From assembly GCA_050258375.1 (NCBI GenBank), contig JBLMYQ010000039.1:1-46717 (forward strand): a DNA stretch of 46,717 nucleotides, in the 5' to 3' direction. The notes below the pieces were generated by a model, which had not been told where the DNA came from, made no database searches, and was given only the letters and a program-made list of their open reading frames with translations. This document shows, in pieces, positions 39,928 through 46,717 of the stretch. The position numbers were made by a program, and so were the translations under genes. The first letter of the stretch is position 1. Each line of letters opens with the position of its first letter. Source of the DNA: JBLMYQ01 sp050258375. Lineage in GTDB: Bacteria > Bacillota > Clostridia > Acetivibrionales > UBA4821.

Positions 39928-40389
39928 TTATATCTCCAAGCCAATATTTACCTGCATCTCACCAATATTGGTTTCAACATTAATTGCCAATGTCTTAACC
40001 GTACTAATCAAAAAATAAATGTTCTTGCCAATTATGAAGGTTGGTGTTGTAAAGTCAGTATATGTTTCATTATTAGAAAGTATTTTACAGCCTCTTCCGG
40101 TAATAAGGTTGGATAATTCTGATATTGCGCTTCTGGCATCCTCATCAACCTCTTCAACAGGCATTCCCATCATCATTGTAGATGCAAATTTTTTCGCTGA
40201 ATCTGTCGTAAAGGAATAAGCAATATTCCCCCTTGTACTTCCGGTCAGACCAACTACTGCTGTAACTTCTTTATCAGAAAACATGGTTTCCTTTACTTCA
40301 AGATTTGTAATTTTTAAATCTTCAATTCCAAACGTTGGTAAAATTGTGTATACAGCTTCAACAAACGAATTTATATATTCCTCATCCAC
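39928..40389 (-). CDS. Chemotaxis phosphatase CheX-like protein
   Basis: CheX removes phosphate from CheY. The 153-residue protein has ARSAISELSNLITGRGCKIL, with the ExxN catalytic pair (E and N of SELSN), and the beta-rich GLTGSTRGNIAYSF and YFLISTVKTLAINV segments. Start is GTG at 40389, overlapping the end of the upstream cheX by eight bases, so translation is coupled. Two CheX copies behind one CheY suggest different phosphatase strength, or that one acts on other receivers. Confidence 0.85.
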   Translation of the reverse strand: MDEEYINSFVEAVYTILPTFGIEDLKITNLEVKETMFSDKEVTAVVGLTGSTRGNIAYSFTTDSAKKFASTMMMGMPVEEVDEDARSAISELSNLITGRGCKILSNNETYTDFTTPTFIIGKNIYFLISTVKTLAINVETNIGEMQVNIGLEI

Positions 40390-40867
40390 TTACTTCCGGA
40401 CTCCTTTCAAAAGCAATATTTATTCTTATGTCTCCACAATCAGTACTTATATTAACAGATTCTGAAGGAATCTTATCAAGGCATACCAGCGCCTCATCTG
40501 CTGCAAAAACAACAGGGGGTCCAAGCCTTAAACGCATTGAAAACTTATTGTTTATATCTGTAAGACCATCTCCCGCTATAATATTATTCAATTCTGAAAT
40601 TGTAGAAAGCACCATTTGCTCTTTTACTGTATCATACCTGCCACCGTTTATTTTACGGGTAAGTGAAATAGCTGTGTCAGGATCCATATCGATTAGAAAT
40701 CTTCCATTCGTTTTACCTGAATAAGATATTATTGATGTAACTCCTTTAGATTGTATCTCATTTTTTTCTTCATATGTTTCGCCATTTGATGTTACTTGAA
40801 TGTTGCCTATCTTTTTAAGAACCTCTTTTATACCTTTTACAAAAGGATCAATAAAATCTTTATTCAT
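40382..40867 (-). CDS. Chemotaxis phosphatase CheX-like protein (first copy)
   Basis: The 161-residue protein has LSTISELNNIIAGDGLTDIN, again an ExxN pair, and ISYSGKTNGRFLIDMDPDTAISL. It begins at the ATG at 40867 with AGAGGAGG. It differs clearly from the next CheX, so the duplication is not recent. It lies between cheY and the second cheX with a 62-base gap to cheY. Confidence 0.85.
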   Translation of the reverse strand: MNKDFIDPFVKGIKEVLKKIGNIQVTSNGETYEEKNEIQSKGVTSIISYSGKTNGRFLIDMDPDTAISLTRKINGGRYDTVKEQMVLSTISELNNIIAGDGLTDINNKFSMRLRLGPPVVFAADEALVCLDKIPSESVNISTDCGDIRINIAFERSPEVSG

Positions 40868-40929
40868 TAGTCCTCCTCTTTTTTGGCTTGCATATCAAAT
40901 TTGAAAAGCTTTATACCCTGATTTTACAA

Positions 40930-41292
40930 TTATGCTATTGAAGCTAAAACCGATATGATATCACGAATGTCGAAAGGCTTTTTAATAAAAAATGAAACAC
41001 CAAGGGCTTTTACCTGCTCAATCATTTCATAATCGCCCATCGCACTAAGTACAACTATCTTCGCATTGGGGTTGATTTCTTTTATGTTTTTTATCGCATC
41101 CGGACCATCCATAATAGGCATATTCAAGTCCATAAACACAATATCAGGTCTATGCGCCTTAAAAATTTCGATTCCCTCTTTACCATTTTTGGCAACAGCA
41201 CAAACATTGCATCCGCACTTTTCTAACGCTTTCTGTAGTAAATCTCTTATCATAAGGGAGTCTTCAACAATGATTACTTGTTTTCTTTCCAT
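40930..41292 (-). CDS. cheY: Single-domain response regulator (CheY-like)
   Basis: A 120-residue receiver domain. VIIVEDSLMIRDLLQKAL holds the acidic pair (ED), DIVFMDLNMPIMDGPDAI holds the phospho-acceptor Asp (FMDLNMP), and VVLSAMGDYE and FFIKKPFD give the Ser and Lys. No output domain. ATG with GGGGTG. It heads the cheY-cheX-cheX unit. It may be the motor-binding CheY or a variant acting in signal relay; cheA and cheW are outside the window. Confidence 0.88.
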   Translation of the reverse strand: MERKQVIIVEDSLMIRDLLQKALEKCGCNVCAVAKNGKEGIEIFKAHRPDIVFMDLNMPIMDGPDAIKNIKEINPNAKIVVLSAMGDYEMIEQVKALGVSFFIKKPFDIRDIISVLASIA

Positions 41293-41471
41293 GTTTCACC
41301 CCAACGTCATTTTTATATAAAATTCCATTATTATTTTACCACTTTATTAAAATTTGCACAAATTTTTTTGATTATTTTAATCGACATATTTTTATATGCT
41401 TTATGTAACCCTGTAGGTTTTTTCTCATATATTATAATAAAAGCCTTTATTTTATCAGGGAGGTGATTATA

Positions 41472-41795
41472 TTGAAAATCCGTTTATATCTATTACTTCT
41501 TGGGGTAATTTTATTAATTGCCGGAATATTAACTGTTATATTCATTCCACCGCTTTGGGTAATCGGTTCCATAGTTATAGCATTAGGTCTTATTATTCTT
41601 TTATTAGTAAAATTATATCCAAAGCTACATTGTCATCATAAGCTTTTATATCACATTTTAACCATACTAGGCTTGACTCTAATACTTTTAGGGGCAGCAG
41701 TATTAGCGATTTCCCCTGTTCTTCTTCTTGGTTTGACACTTATAGCAGTTGGAATTATTCTTCTTGAGCTAGGATTACTTTTCTTGATTGATTGA
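41472..41795 (+). CDS. Small membrane protein of unknown function
   Basis: The start is TTG at 41472 after GGGAGGTG; a GTG at 41463 lies inside that site and is rejected. The 107-residue protein is almost all hydrophobic, with four likely membrane helices: LYLLLLGVILLIAGILTVIF, LWVIGSIVIALGLIILLLV, ILTILGLTLILLGAAVLAI and VLLLGLTLIAVGIILLELG. A short polar linker KLYPKLHCHHKLLYH lies in the middle. I do not recognise it. It is transcribed toward the convergent GH26 gene and ends at a long hairpin. Confidence 0.7.
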   Translation: MKIRLYLLLLGVILLIAGILTVIFIPPLWVIGSIVIALGLIILLLVKLYPKLHCHHKLLYHILTILGLTLILLGAAVLAISPVLLLGLTLIAVGIILLELGLLFLID

Positions 41796-41875
41796 TTTTA
41801 TTTAGCTAATTGCTTATTCTCTTTGTAAATCTGGAGAATAGAAGATTGCAGAGACACCACAAAATAACTTAAGAT

Positions 41876-41919
41876 ATAGAAAGGACTGCAGAGGTTATTT
41901 CATTTGCAGTCCTTTCTAT
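41876..41919. terminator. Bidirectional terminator between membrane gene and GH26 gene
   Basis: ATAGAAAGGACTGCA (41876-41890) pairs with TGCAGTCCTTTCTAT (41905-41919), perfect 15-base arms. It lies between convergent genes. A shorter relative (GGACTACAG) follows the HD gene at 44586. Confidence 0.75.
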
Positions 41920-41936
41920 GAAAATAAAGATTATTT

Positions 41937-43532
41937 CTATTGTTTTGCTGAAACCTTTACTTCAAAGATTTTTTTAGCAATTAGCTTGCTATTTGAATTG
42001 TAAGCTTCTACAATAATATTCACTTTTCCCCCTTGATATGGCTCAAAATCAATATCCGCCTCAAAAGGGGCACTATTTGAAGCCGCAGCAAATTGCCCGT
42101 TTATTTTATAAGCCACCCTACACACATCAGGATCAGCAGATTTCACATATGAATATATCGGATTTATACAAGGCTTAACAGTATACTGTGGAAGCTCTTC
42201 ATAATAAGAAGCGGCATTTTCACCCACTTTTCCAAGATAAAAGGTATCCTTTATACCTTTTTTATAAGTCTCTAAAAGCGATGAATTTGTAGAAAGCATA
42301 TACCTTGTATATTTCGATTTTACATTTTCGTCAAAATAAAAAATTGCTTTTAATTTAGGATATAAAATAGGCATATAAGTATAATAATCACTAAGCTCTT
42401 TAGCAGCAAAGCTTGTAATATCATTGCCATTCACCGAATTTTGATAAGAAACGCCACCCTCAGATACAAATACCGGTTTCTTATCCGCATAAAGCTTATA
42501 AATCGTATTGAATTGATCAATAAATCTGGCTCTATCCACATTCTTGCCAAGCGGGTCAAGTTCGGGGTGGTATTGTCTGTAAAGGCTTACTCCTACCCAA
42601 TCAACATAATTATCTCCCGGATAATATCTTGTGATATTGTGAGGCGGGAAATACAAGGGTGCCCAAACCATAACCGCATTAGGCGCTCCTGCGTGAACCT
42701 TATCAGCAACAAGCCTATATTTCTCAATATACACATTAGGGTCTTTAAAATACCATTTGGATGTAGGATCATTCATTTCATTTGCAAACCTGACAAATAC
42801 CGGAATGTCAAGATTCTTTATTTCACTAACAAAGTATTCCAAATATTCATCATCATTGACCTTATCGATTCCGCCAAGAGGCTCCACACCAATTTGCATT
42901 ATGCCTCCAACCTGCTTAAGCTTTTGGGCATATTTTTTCAATCTATCCAAGCTATCTCCATAAGAAAAATAGTAAAGATAACCCGCATGAGCTTTTTCGG
43001 TCATAATCGGGTATTCAATCGTATGAAATTTATTTTGTGCCGGATTTTCAACCGACAAGTCATCTGCGGCATATGCCCCAAGCATAGCTCCAACAACAGG
43101 CTCGTATTTCACTCCGTGATAAAGCTTGCTGCCTGCCTCTGAAGCATCAACTAATGTAAACAATCTTATTTCATTTCTAATCATATTTGCTTTTCGTTCC
43201 GCAGCAATAGCATCTTGCTCATAACCTACCTTTTTCCAATATTCAGCTTCCTTCATCCAATATTTTTGTGCCAAATCATAGTTACCTAGCTTTGCATTAG
43301 ATAATCCGAGGTTTTTATAAAGAATTGCAATATTAGTGTTGTTCTTACTTGACAAGAAGCTCTTTTCAACCTTTTTGAAGCTGTTAATTGCTTGTTGACA
43401 CTTATTTTTGTTTAAATTCGATACCCCAAGCTTATACTCAGACCATAAATCAAGCCCGTATGAAGTGGTTATAAAAATAGAGGTTGTGCATAAGGTAAGT
43501 ACTGTAAGCATACATATAATTTTTTTAAACAT
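41937..43532 (-). CDS. Secreted TPR/glycoside hydrolase family 26-like protein
   Basis: The 531-residue protein has a signal peptide (1-26, MFKKIICMLTVLTLCTTSIF). A TPR-like helical part (30-115) follows. The core (about 125-440) resembles a family 26 beta-mannanase barrel: VFVRFANEMND gives the likely acid/base E252, and KKPVFVSEGGVSYQ gives the nucleophile E358. VGAMLGAYAAD and YVDWVGVSLYRQY fit the fold. C-terminal residues 455-531 form an Ig-like beta domain. ATG at 43532 after AAAGGAT. Substrate is unknown; GH26 acts on mannans and mixed-linkage glucans. The TPR-GH26 combination in one secreted protein is unusual. Confidence 0.8.
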   Translation of the reverse strand: MFKKIICMLTVLTLCTTSIFITTSYGLDLWSEYKLGVSNLNKNKCQQAINSFKKVEKSFLSSKNNTNIAILYKNLGLSNAKLGNYDLAQKYWMKEAEYWKKVGYEQDAIAAERKANMIRNEIRLFTLVDASEAGSKLYHGVKYEPVVGAMLGAYAADDLSVENPAQNKFHTIEYPIMTEKAHAGYLYYFSYGDSLDRLKKYAQKLKQVGGIMQIGVEPLGGIDKVNDDEYLEYFVSEIKNLDIPVFVRFANEMNDPTSKWYFKDPNVYIEKYRLVADKVHAGAPNAVMVWAPLYFPPHNITRYYPGDNYVDWVGVSLYRQYHPELDPLGKNVDRARFIDQFNTIYKLYADKKPVFVSEGGVSYQNSVNGNDITSFAAKELSDYYTYMPILYPKLKAIFYFDENVKSKYTRYMLSTNSSLLETYKKGIKDTFYLGKVGENAASYYEELPQYTVKPCINPIYSYVKSADPDVCRVAYKINGQFAAASNSAPFEADIDFEPYQGGKVNIIVEAYNSNSKLIAKKIFEVKVSAKQ

Positions 43533-43742
43533 AGAGATTTATCCTTTCTTTTTGTCGTTAGTTTCATATTCTTTAAATTATTTTAAAAATCTTATAAAGC
43601 AAATACTAAAAACATATCTGCTTTTTAATCATTTAAAAAACATATTTTATTGCTTTTAAATACCATGAATAATTAAAAGGAAAGTGAAAAATAGATTGGT
43701 TTATATTTTTCATGTACTCTTGGCGAAAATTCTTTTTCTTTT

Positions 43743-43771
43743 ATTATAGCACAAAATGTCCATGATATAAT
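43743..43771. promoter_or_regulatory. Overlapping divergent extended -10 promoters
   Basis: On the minus strand TGCTATAAT (43743-43751) and on the plus strand TGATATAAT (43763-43771) are both extended -10 boxes, 11 bases apart. The first would serve the GH26 gene with a 200-base leader. The second would serve the HD gene with a 170-base leader. The -35 boxes are weak. The rest of the 43533-43946 gap is AT-rich with no gene seen. Confidence 0.5.
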
Positions 43772-43946
43772 AGCCTAGTATATGATTTTATGAACTAAGT
43801 AGTAATTATTGAATTTTATTGGCTAAGATACCGCGGACGCATTTTTTATTATATTGTCTTATATATTGTTTTTTGATATACTTTTTTTACTTTATTTTTA
43901 AAATTAAATGCATTAGTCTTCATAATAATTTAGGGAGGCGGTATAG

Positions 43947-44576
43947 ATGGACTCTAAAATTAAGATACCAGAAATAATAGCAAAGGCTGAAAGCCCCGTC
44001 GTTCTTTTGGCGGAAAAGGATGTGTCACCACTGCTCAAGCTTTTCTTTAGTTTAGCTAACGGTAAGCAGGTATATCATAAAGGGTGGCTCGAAGACGGAA
44101 GAAATGTACCCAAAGAGAAGTGCGAAACCATTGGGGACCACACTTATGGTGCAGTTGTTTATGGTCTCATTATTGCTAAGATGTATAGACCAGAGCTTAA
44201 TCTTTTAAGAGTATTGGAGCTCATAATAGTTCATGATTTAGCCGAATCCTTAGTCGGAGATATAACTAAGGCAGATGGTATATCTTCAGAACAAAAATAC
44301 GAGTTGGAAAAAGCAGCTATGATATATCTGTTTGGTTCTTTTCCAGCCGGAGATTATTTTATTGCTCTTTGGGAAGAGTTTGAAGAAAAGAAGACTCCTG
44401 AAGCAAAATTCGCTAACGACATGGATAAAGCAGACATGGGCATTGAGGGTGGAATAAAGCTATTGCAAGGGTACGGCAGCGGTATTCTGGAAATTTTTAA
44501 TCATGCTGTACATCATGTTAAAGATGAAACAGCCGCTGAGCTTTTGCAAGAAATAACCACCTTAATAAAAGAATAA
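43947..44576 (+). CDS. HD domain hydrolase (HDDC2/YfbR-like)
   Basis: The 209-residue protein has metal-ligand motifs ETIGDHTYGAVVYG (H65), LIIVHDLAESLVGD (H96, D97) and NDMDKADMGIEGG (Asp), the HD pattern of 5'-deoxynucleotidase-like proteins. The short insert LEDGRNVPKEK is not usual for YfbR. ATG with AGGGAGG. It stands alone, with a terminator after it and a tRNA-Ser fragment beyond. Probably a nucleotidase or phosphohydrolase; exact substrate unknown. Confidence 0.82.
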   Translation: MDSKIKIPEIIAKAESPVVLLAEKDVSPLLKLFFSLANGKQVYHKGWLEDGRNVPKEKCETIGDHTYGAVVYGLIIAKMYRPELNLLRVLELIIVHDLAESLVGDITKADGISSEQKYELEKAAMIYLFGSFPAGDYFIALWEEFEEKKTPEAKFANDMDKADMGIEGGIKLLQGYGSGILEIFNHAVHHVKDETAAELLQEITTLIKE

Positions 44577-44585
44577 AATTTCAGA

Positions 44586-44615
44586 AAGGACTACAGCATA
44601 AAATCTGTAGTCCTT
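44586..44615 (+). terminator. Terminator of the HD hydrolase gene
   Basis: AAGGACTACAG (44586-44596) pairs with CTGTAGTCCTT (44605-44615), then CTATTT. It is directly followed by the first tRNA-Ser 3'-end copy, so it may also end transcription from the other side. Confidence 0.75.
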
Positions 44616-44620
44616 CTATT

Positions 44621-44647
44621 TGGCGGAGAGAGAGGGATTCGAACCCT
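44621..44647 (-). repeat. tRNA-Ser 3'-end copy 1
   Basis: Twenty-seven bases identical to the 3' end of tRNA-Ser at 45986-46012 (acceptor strand and T-arm, including CCA). No other part of a tRNA precedes it. It abuts the 3' end of the DUF5050 gene, as an attachment-site scar would. Confidence 0.85.
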
Positions 44648-44658
44648 GTTTACATTAT

Positions 44659-45600
44659 TTAATACTGAGTCTTTTCTGTGCCGTCCAGCTTCATTTTGTA
44701 GCTAGTAATATCACTATCTAATAAAGCATCATAATAGATCCATCCGTCCTTTATTTTATACTTTGTAACTGCCCCATCAACTAATTTAGTCTTTTGGGTT
44801 CCATCTGTTTTGATTCTATATAAATAATATTTGATATCTGAACTAGATGAAATATTAGTAGTATCATACATTATATAATAAATCCACTCTCCGATTACCG
44901 AGATATCACACGAACAATTATCATCGAGTAAAGTCTCTTCTGTTCCATCTATTTTAGCTTTATACAATTTATAACCCTCTCCATCATGTGCATAATACAT
45001 CCAATCCCCTACAATATTTAAATACATTGCTCTAACATTGCCAATCTTGGTTTTATTGCTTCCATCTATTTTTATCTTATATACTTGATGCCCTTCATCC
45101 TCAGCATAATAAATCCAATCTCCAACTACAGACATCCGCCAACTAGGCTTATCGTTTAATTTTGTTTTGCTGGTACCATCTGTTTTAATTTTATACAATT
45201 TGTATCCATCCTCAGTGTTCTGGTAATAAATCCAATCTCCACTTTGAGCATGGTTCTCATTAGCTAAAATATCGTCAATAGTCAGATTATCATTATTTTC
45301 ATTATTACTATCACTCTCTGTACTTATAGAAATCGTATTTGTATCTTTATCATAACCAATAATTAGTCCTGCCTTTTCTGCTATTGCTCTTACCGGAAGA
45401 TAGGAACGATTGTTATATATTATAGGATTAAGGAATGTACCATCCTCATCTGTAGGTTTAAAAAATTCCCCATTAAACGTCATTTTTACTTGATCGTTTA
45501 TGTATGCCTTTATTGCTCTGACAGACGATTGCGCAAAAACAATTCCATTTATGCTTAATGAAACAATTAATATTAGCATCAGCCATTTTGATTTTTTCAT
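44659..45600 (-). CDS. Secreted stalk-domain/DUF5050 repeat protein
   Basis: The start is the ATG at 45600, giving a signal peptide (MKKSKWLMLILIVSLSING); an upstream ATG at 45636 is unlikely. The 313-residue product has a copper-amine-oxidase-N/stalk domain (YINDQVKMTFNGEFF, NRSYLPVRAIAEKAGL). It then has about five DUF5050-type repeats, each with GDWIYYxxxxxxxxLYKIKxDGT. These often form beta-propeller-like surface proteins. It lies between two tRNA-Ser 3'-end copies, as if it were the cargo of a small insertion. No recombinase is seen nearby. Function is unknown. Confidence 0.82.
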   Translation of the reverse strand: MKKSKWLMLILIVSLSINGIVFAQSSVRAIKAYINDQVKMTFNGEFFKPTDEDGTFLNPIIYNNRSYLPVRAIAEKAGLIIGYDKDTNTISISTESDSNNENNDNLTIDDILANENHAQSGDWIYYQNTEDGYKLYKIKTDGTSKTKLNDKPSWRMSVVGDWIYYAEDEGHQVYKIKIDGSNKTKIGNVRAMYLNIVGDWMYYAHDGEGYKLYKAKIDGTEETLLDDNCSCDISVIGEWIYYIMYDTTNISSSSDIKYYLYRIKTDGTQKTKLVDGAVTKYKIKDGWIYYDALLDSDITSYKMKLDGTEKTQY

Positions 45601-45747
45601 ATAACTATAATCCTCCTTAGTCTTCTTAACTTCCATTATACAGTAATAAAATTGTATTTACAATGCATCTGGATTTGCTACGCCAAGCCTGAAATAATCG
45701 CTACTGTACAAGGCAGCCATCAATAAAAATCAATGGTTAAAAACAGA

Positions 45748-45788
45748 AAAAAAGAACCTTGCCCCCTATCAGGCAAAGTCCTTTTCTT
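45748..45788 (-). terminator. Imperfect hairpin next to tRNA-Ser copy 2
   Basis: On the minus strand GGACTTTGCC pairs with GGCAAGGTTC imperfectly, then seven T follow. It comes directly after the copy 2 CCA end, the same place the true terminator takes after the intact tRNA. Confidence 0.55.
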
Positions 45789-45808
45789 TGGCGGAGAGAG
45801 AGGGATTC
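45789..45808 (-). repeat. tRNA-Ser 3'-end copy 2
   Basis: Twenty bases identical to the 3' end of tRNA-Ser (from TGGCGG to GGGATTC). The match stops inside the T-arm, where the GC-rich palindromic element begins. Confidence 0.85.
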
Positions 45809-45932
45809 CCAACCGCGCGCAAGCTCGCGTTTGCCCACGTCGCCACCCGCTTTGGCGGGGCCCGCTCCTTCCTTTTGCCTAAAAATGCAGTGCATTTTCT
45901 AAACGGCAAAAGCCCTCTCGGGTTCGAATTCC
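45809..45932. repeat. GC-rich palindromic element joined to tRNA-Ser T-arm
   Basis: A stretch far richer in G+C than its surroundings, with several short palindromes: CGCG-cgcaagct-CGCG, CGCCACCCGCTTTGGCG (45841-45857), and CTTTTGCC (45872-45879) with GGCAAAAG (45905-45912) around a nested AAAATGCA/TGCATTTT. The right edge reads GGGTTCGAATTCC, a T-arm-like motif, so both ends carry T-arm-like sequence. No clear coding frame. It looks like a structured dispersed repeat linked to tRNA genes. Confidence 0.65.
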
Positions 45933-45947
45933 TTCCTGTTTCAAACT

Positions 45948-45986
45948 AAAAAATACGCACCCCCATAAATGGGATGCGTATTTTTT
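45948..45986 (-). terminator. Terminator of tRNA-Ser
   Basis: On the minus strand, right at the tRNA CCA end, AAAAAATACGCA pairs with TGCGTATTTTTT (45948-45959 and 45975-45986), with CCC/GGG inside. It is flush with the tRNA. Confidence 0.85.
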
Positions 45987-46077
45987 GGCGGAGAGAGAGG
46001 GATTCGAACCCTCGGTCGGGGTTAACCGAACACACGATTTCCAGTCGTGCGCCTTAGACCAGCTCAGCCATCTCTCC
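45986..46077 (-). tRNA. tRNA-Ser (anticodon GGA)
   Basis: The 92-base gene on the minus strand starts GGAGAGATGGCTGAGCTGG. The anticodon stem CACGA/TCGTG has loop CTGGAAA, hence anticodon GGA for UCC/UCU. A long variable arm (class II), T-arm GGGTTCGAATCCC and an encoded CCA follow. Acceptor arms GGAGAGA/TCTCTCC match. A weak TGTACA-N17-TAGAAT may be its promoter, overlapping the end of the ParB-like gene. Confidence 0.97.
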
Positions 46078-46107
46078 ATATTCAGCCTCTATATTCTACT
46101 ATATACC

Positions 46108-46476
46108 TTATAAATTGTACAGCCCCTCTTTGCTGAAAATTTCTGGCTGCCCTTTTTTTGTTCCTATATAGGCAGTAACCGTGCCTACTCCCAATTTTTT
46201 GTAAGCCCACATCCTATGAAATCCATCAATCAAAATATATCTGTTTGGATTTTTCTTTTGCCGTATTACCACAATTGGCGGGAACTCTATACCGTTTTGT
46301 TTTAATTCCATATATTTTTTTGCTTTTGAAAGCTTTCTGGGCATGAAGGTTTTTATATCTTTAATCTCTATGTCTTTAATCTCCCAATCAAATTTATGTA
46401 TTTTTTTGGTTGACTGCCTTGGGTATTCCCTTTCCCATAATGCAACCAACTCCCTTATGATGCTGTCATTGTCCAT
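46108..46476 (-). CDS. Solitary ParB/Srx-like nuclease-domain protein
   Basis: The 122-residue protein (start ATG at 46476 after GAGG) has KDIEIKDIKTFMPRKLSKAKKYMELKQNG and PPIVVIRQKK. It then has YILIDGFHRMWAYKKLGVGTVTAYI, the ParB-N/sulfiredoxin-like core whose DGxHR stretch matches the family box. No helix-turn-helix follows, so it is not a chromosome-partition ParB. Such single-domain proteins often belong to phage, plasmid or modification systems. Neighbours give no hint apart from the tRNA gene. Confidence 0.7.
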   Translation of the reverse strand: MDNDSIIRELVALWEREYPRQSTKKIHKFDWEIKDIEIKDIKTFMPRKLSKAKKYMELKQNGIEFPPIVVIRQKKNPNRYILIDGFHRMWAYKKLGVGTVTAYIGTKKGQPEIFSKEGLYNL

Positions 46477-46584
46477 AAAAAATAGCCTCAAATAAATCTT
46501 AATAATACATGTTATGTGATATTAAATCATCAGTGCAAGTACGAAAGATTGCACTCATTATCAGTTATTTAAAAAAATTACCTT

Positions 46585-46613
46585 TTGCATTTTTACCCAG
46601 TTAATAGTATAAT
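46585..46613 (+). promoter_or_regulatory. Strong sigma-A promoter facing the right edge
   Basis: TTGCAT (46585-46590), spacer 17, TATAAT (46608-46613). It points out of the window toward an unseen gene. The intervening 46477-46584 is AT-rich with a short stem AGTGCAA/TTGCACT (about 46532-46556), and I see no gene there. Confidence 0.65.
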
Positions 46614-46717
46614 TGTAAATTGAATATGCAAAAATTTTTATAACCGTTGCGGTAAGGAATATAAATAGTTTTTTGTTCCAGTCTTATCAATTTTATTAGA
46701 TGGTTTTTTGTTAAAAA

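Noticed and set aside
42441..43142. A 233-codon plus-strand open frame inside the GH26 gene
   Set aside because: It is antisense to a gene with clear domains, has no homology features and no good start site; AT-rich codon use explains it.
45879..46079. A 66-codon open frame running through tRNA-Ser and the GC-rich element
   Set aside because: It is the common false frame read from a tRNA-Ser gene (MERWLSWSKAHDWKSC). It overlaps a clear tRNA and has no ribosome-binding site.
1..46717. Insertion sequences or prophage
   Set aside because: I found no transposase, integrase, capsid or portal gene. Only small repeats and tRNA fragments suggest mobility.

Overview
The window comes from a low-G+C, flagellated, biosynthetically capable member of the Clostridia (Firmicutes/Bacillota). 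The evidence is the flagellar late-gene order known from Bacillus and Clostridia, strong AGGAGG ribosome-binding sites with occasional TTG/GTG starts, T-box, SAM-I and L10-leader RNA switches, sigma-D type promoters, and secreted proteins with stalk, FN3 and GH26 domains. A relative of Acetivibrio/Ruminiclostridium is plausible, but the species is not proven here.

Layout. (1) 1-15.8 kb, almost all minus strand: flagellin (cut by the window edge), the flagellin lysine methylase FliB, a frameshifted secreted discoidin/FN3 protein, csrA, fliW, a DUF4910 peptidase-like gene, a DUF6470 gene, flgL, two tandem flgK genes, flgN, flgM, a YvyF-like gene, comFC and recD2. FliW, CsrA and the flagellin leader together look like the FliW-CsrA-flagellin homeostasis circuit: the leader has two CAAGGA motifs, one of them in the Shine-Dalgarno site. 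One FlgK carries a von Willebrand A-type domain and the other carries EF-hand-like calcium-binding motifs, both in the variable middle region. (2) 15.9-24 kb: a GT2-like stub, an HD-GYP c-di-GMP phosphodiesterase, metK behind a SAM-I riboswitch, a small ferritin-like gene starting inside the rplL terminator, then rplL, rplJ (with L10 leader), rplA, rplK, nusG, secE and rpmG, and a PilZ c-di-GMP receptor. rpoBC does not follow rplL. (3) 24-33 kb: the branched-chain amino-acid operon ilvB-ilvN-ilvC-leuA-cimA-leuC-leuD, controlled by a T-box probably reading leucine. (4) 33-41.5 kb: a soluble PocR/PAS sensor histidine kinase, a two-gene unit (small helical protein plus a large SF2 helicase with two predicted membrane segments), an SdpI-family membrane protein, and a CheY-CheX-CheX cluster. 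(5) 41.5-46.7 kb: a small membrane protein, a secreted TPR/GH26 protein, an HD hydrolase, a secreted stalk/DUF5050 protein lying between partial copies of a tRNA-Ser 3' end, the intact tRNA-Ser(GGA), and a solitary ParB/Srx-like protein.

How the parts connect: flagellar assembly and its post-transcriptional control (FlgM, CsrA/FliW) sit beside c-di-GMP output proteins (HD-GYP, PilZ) and chemotaxis phosphatases (CheX). metK supplies the S-adenosylmethionine that FliB-type methylation would use. The biosynthetic operons are controlled by RNA switches.

The least explained features are the FlgK domain insertions, the membrane-segment helicase unit, two families of short repeats that begin flush with stop codons, and the tRNA-Ser 3'-end copies with a GC-rich palindromic element. 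All calls come from reading the sequence; no database search was run.
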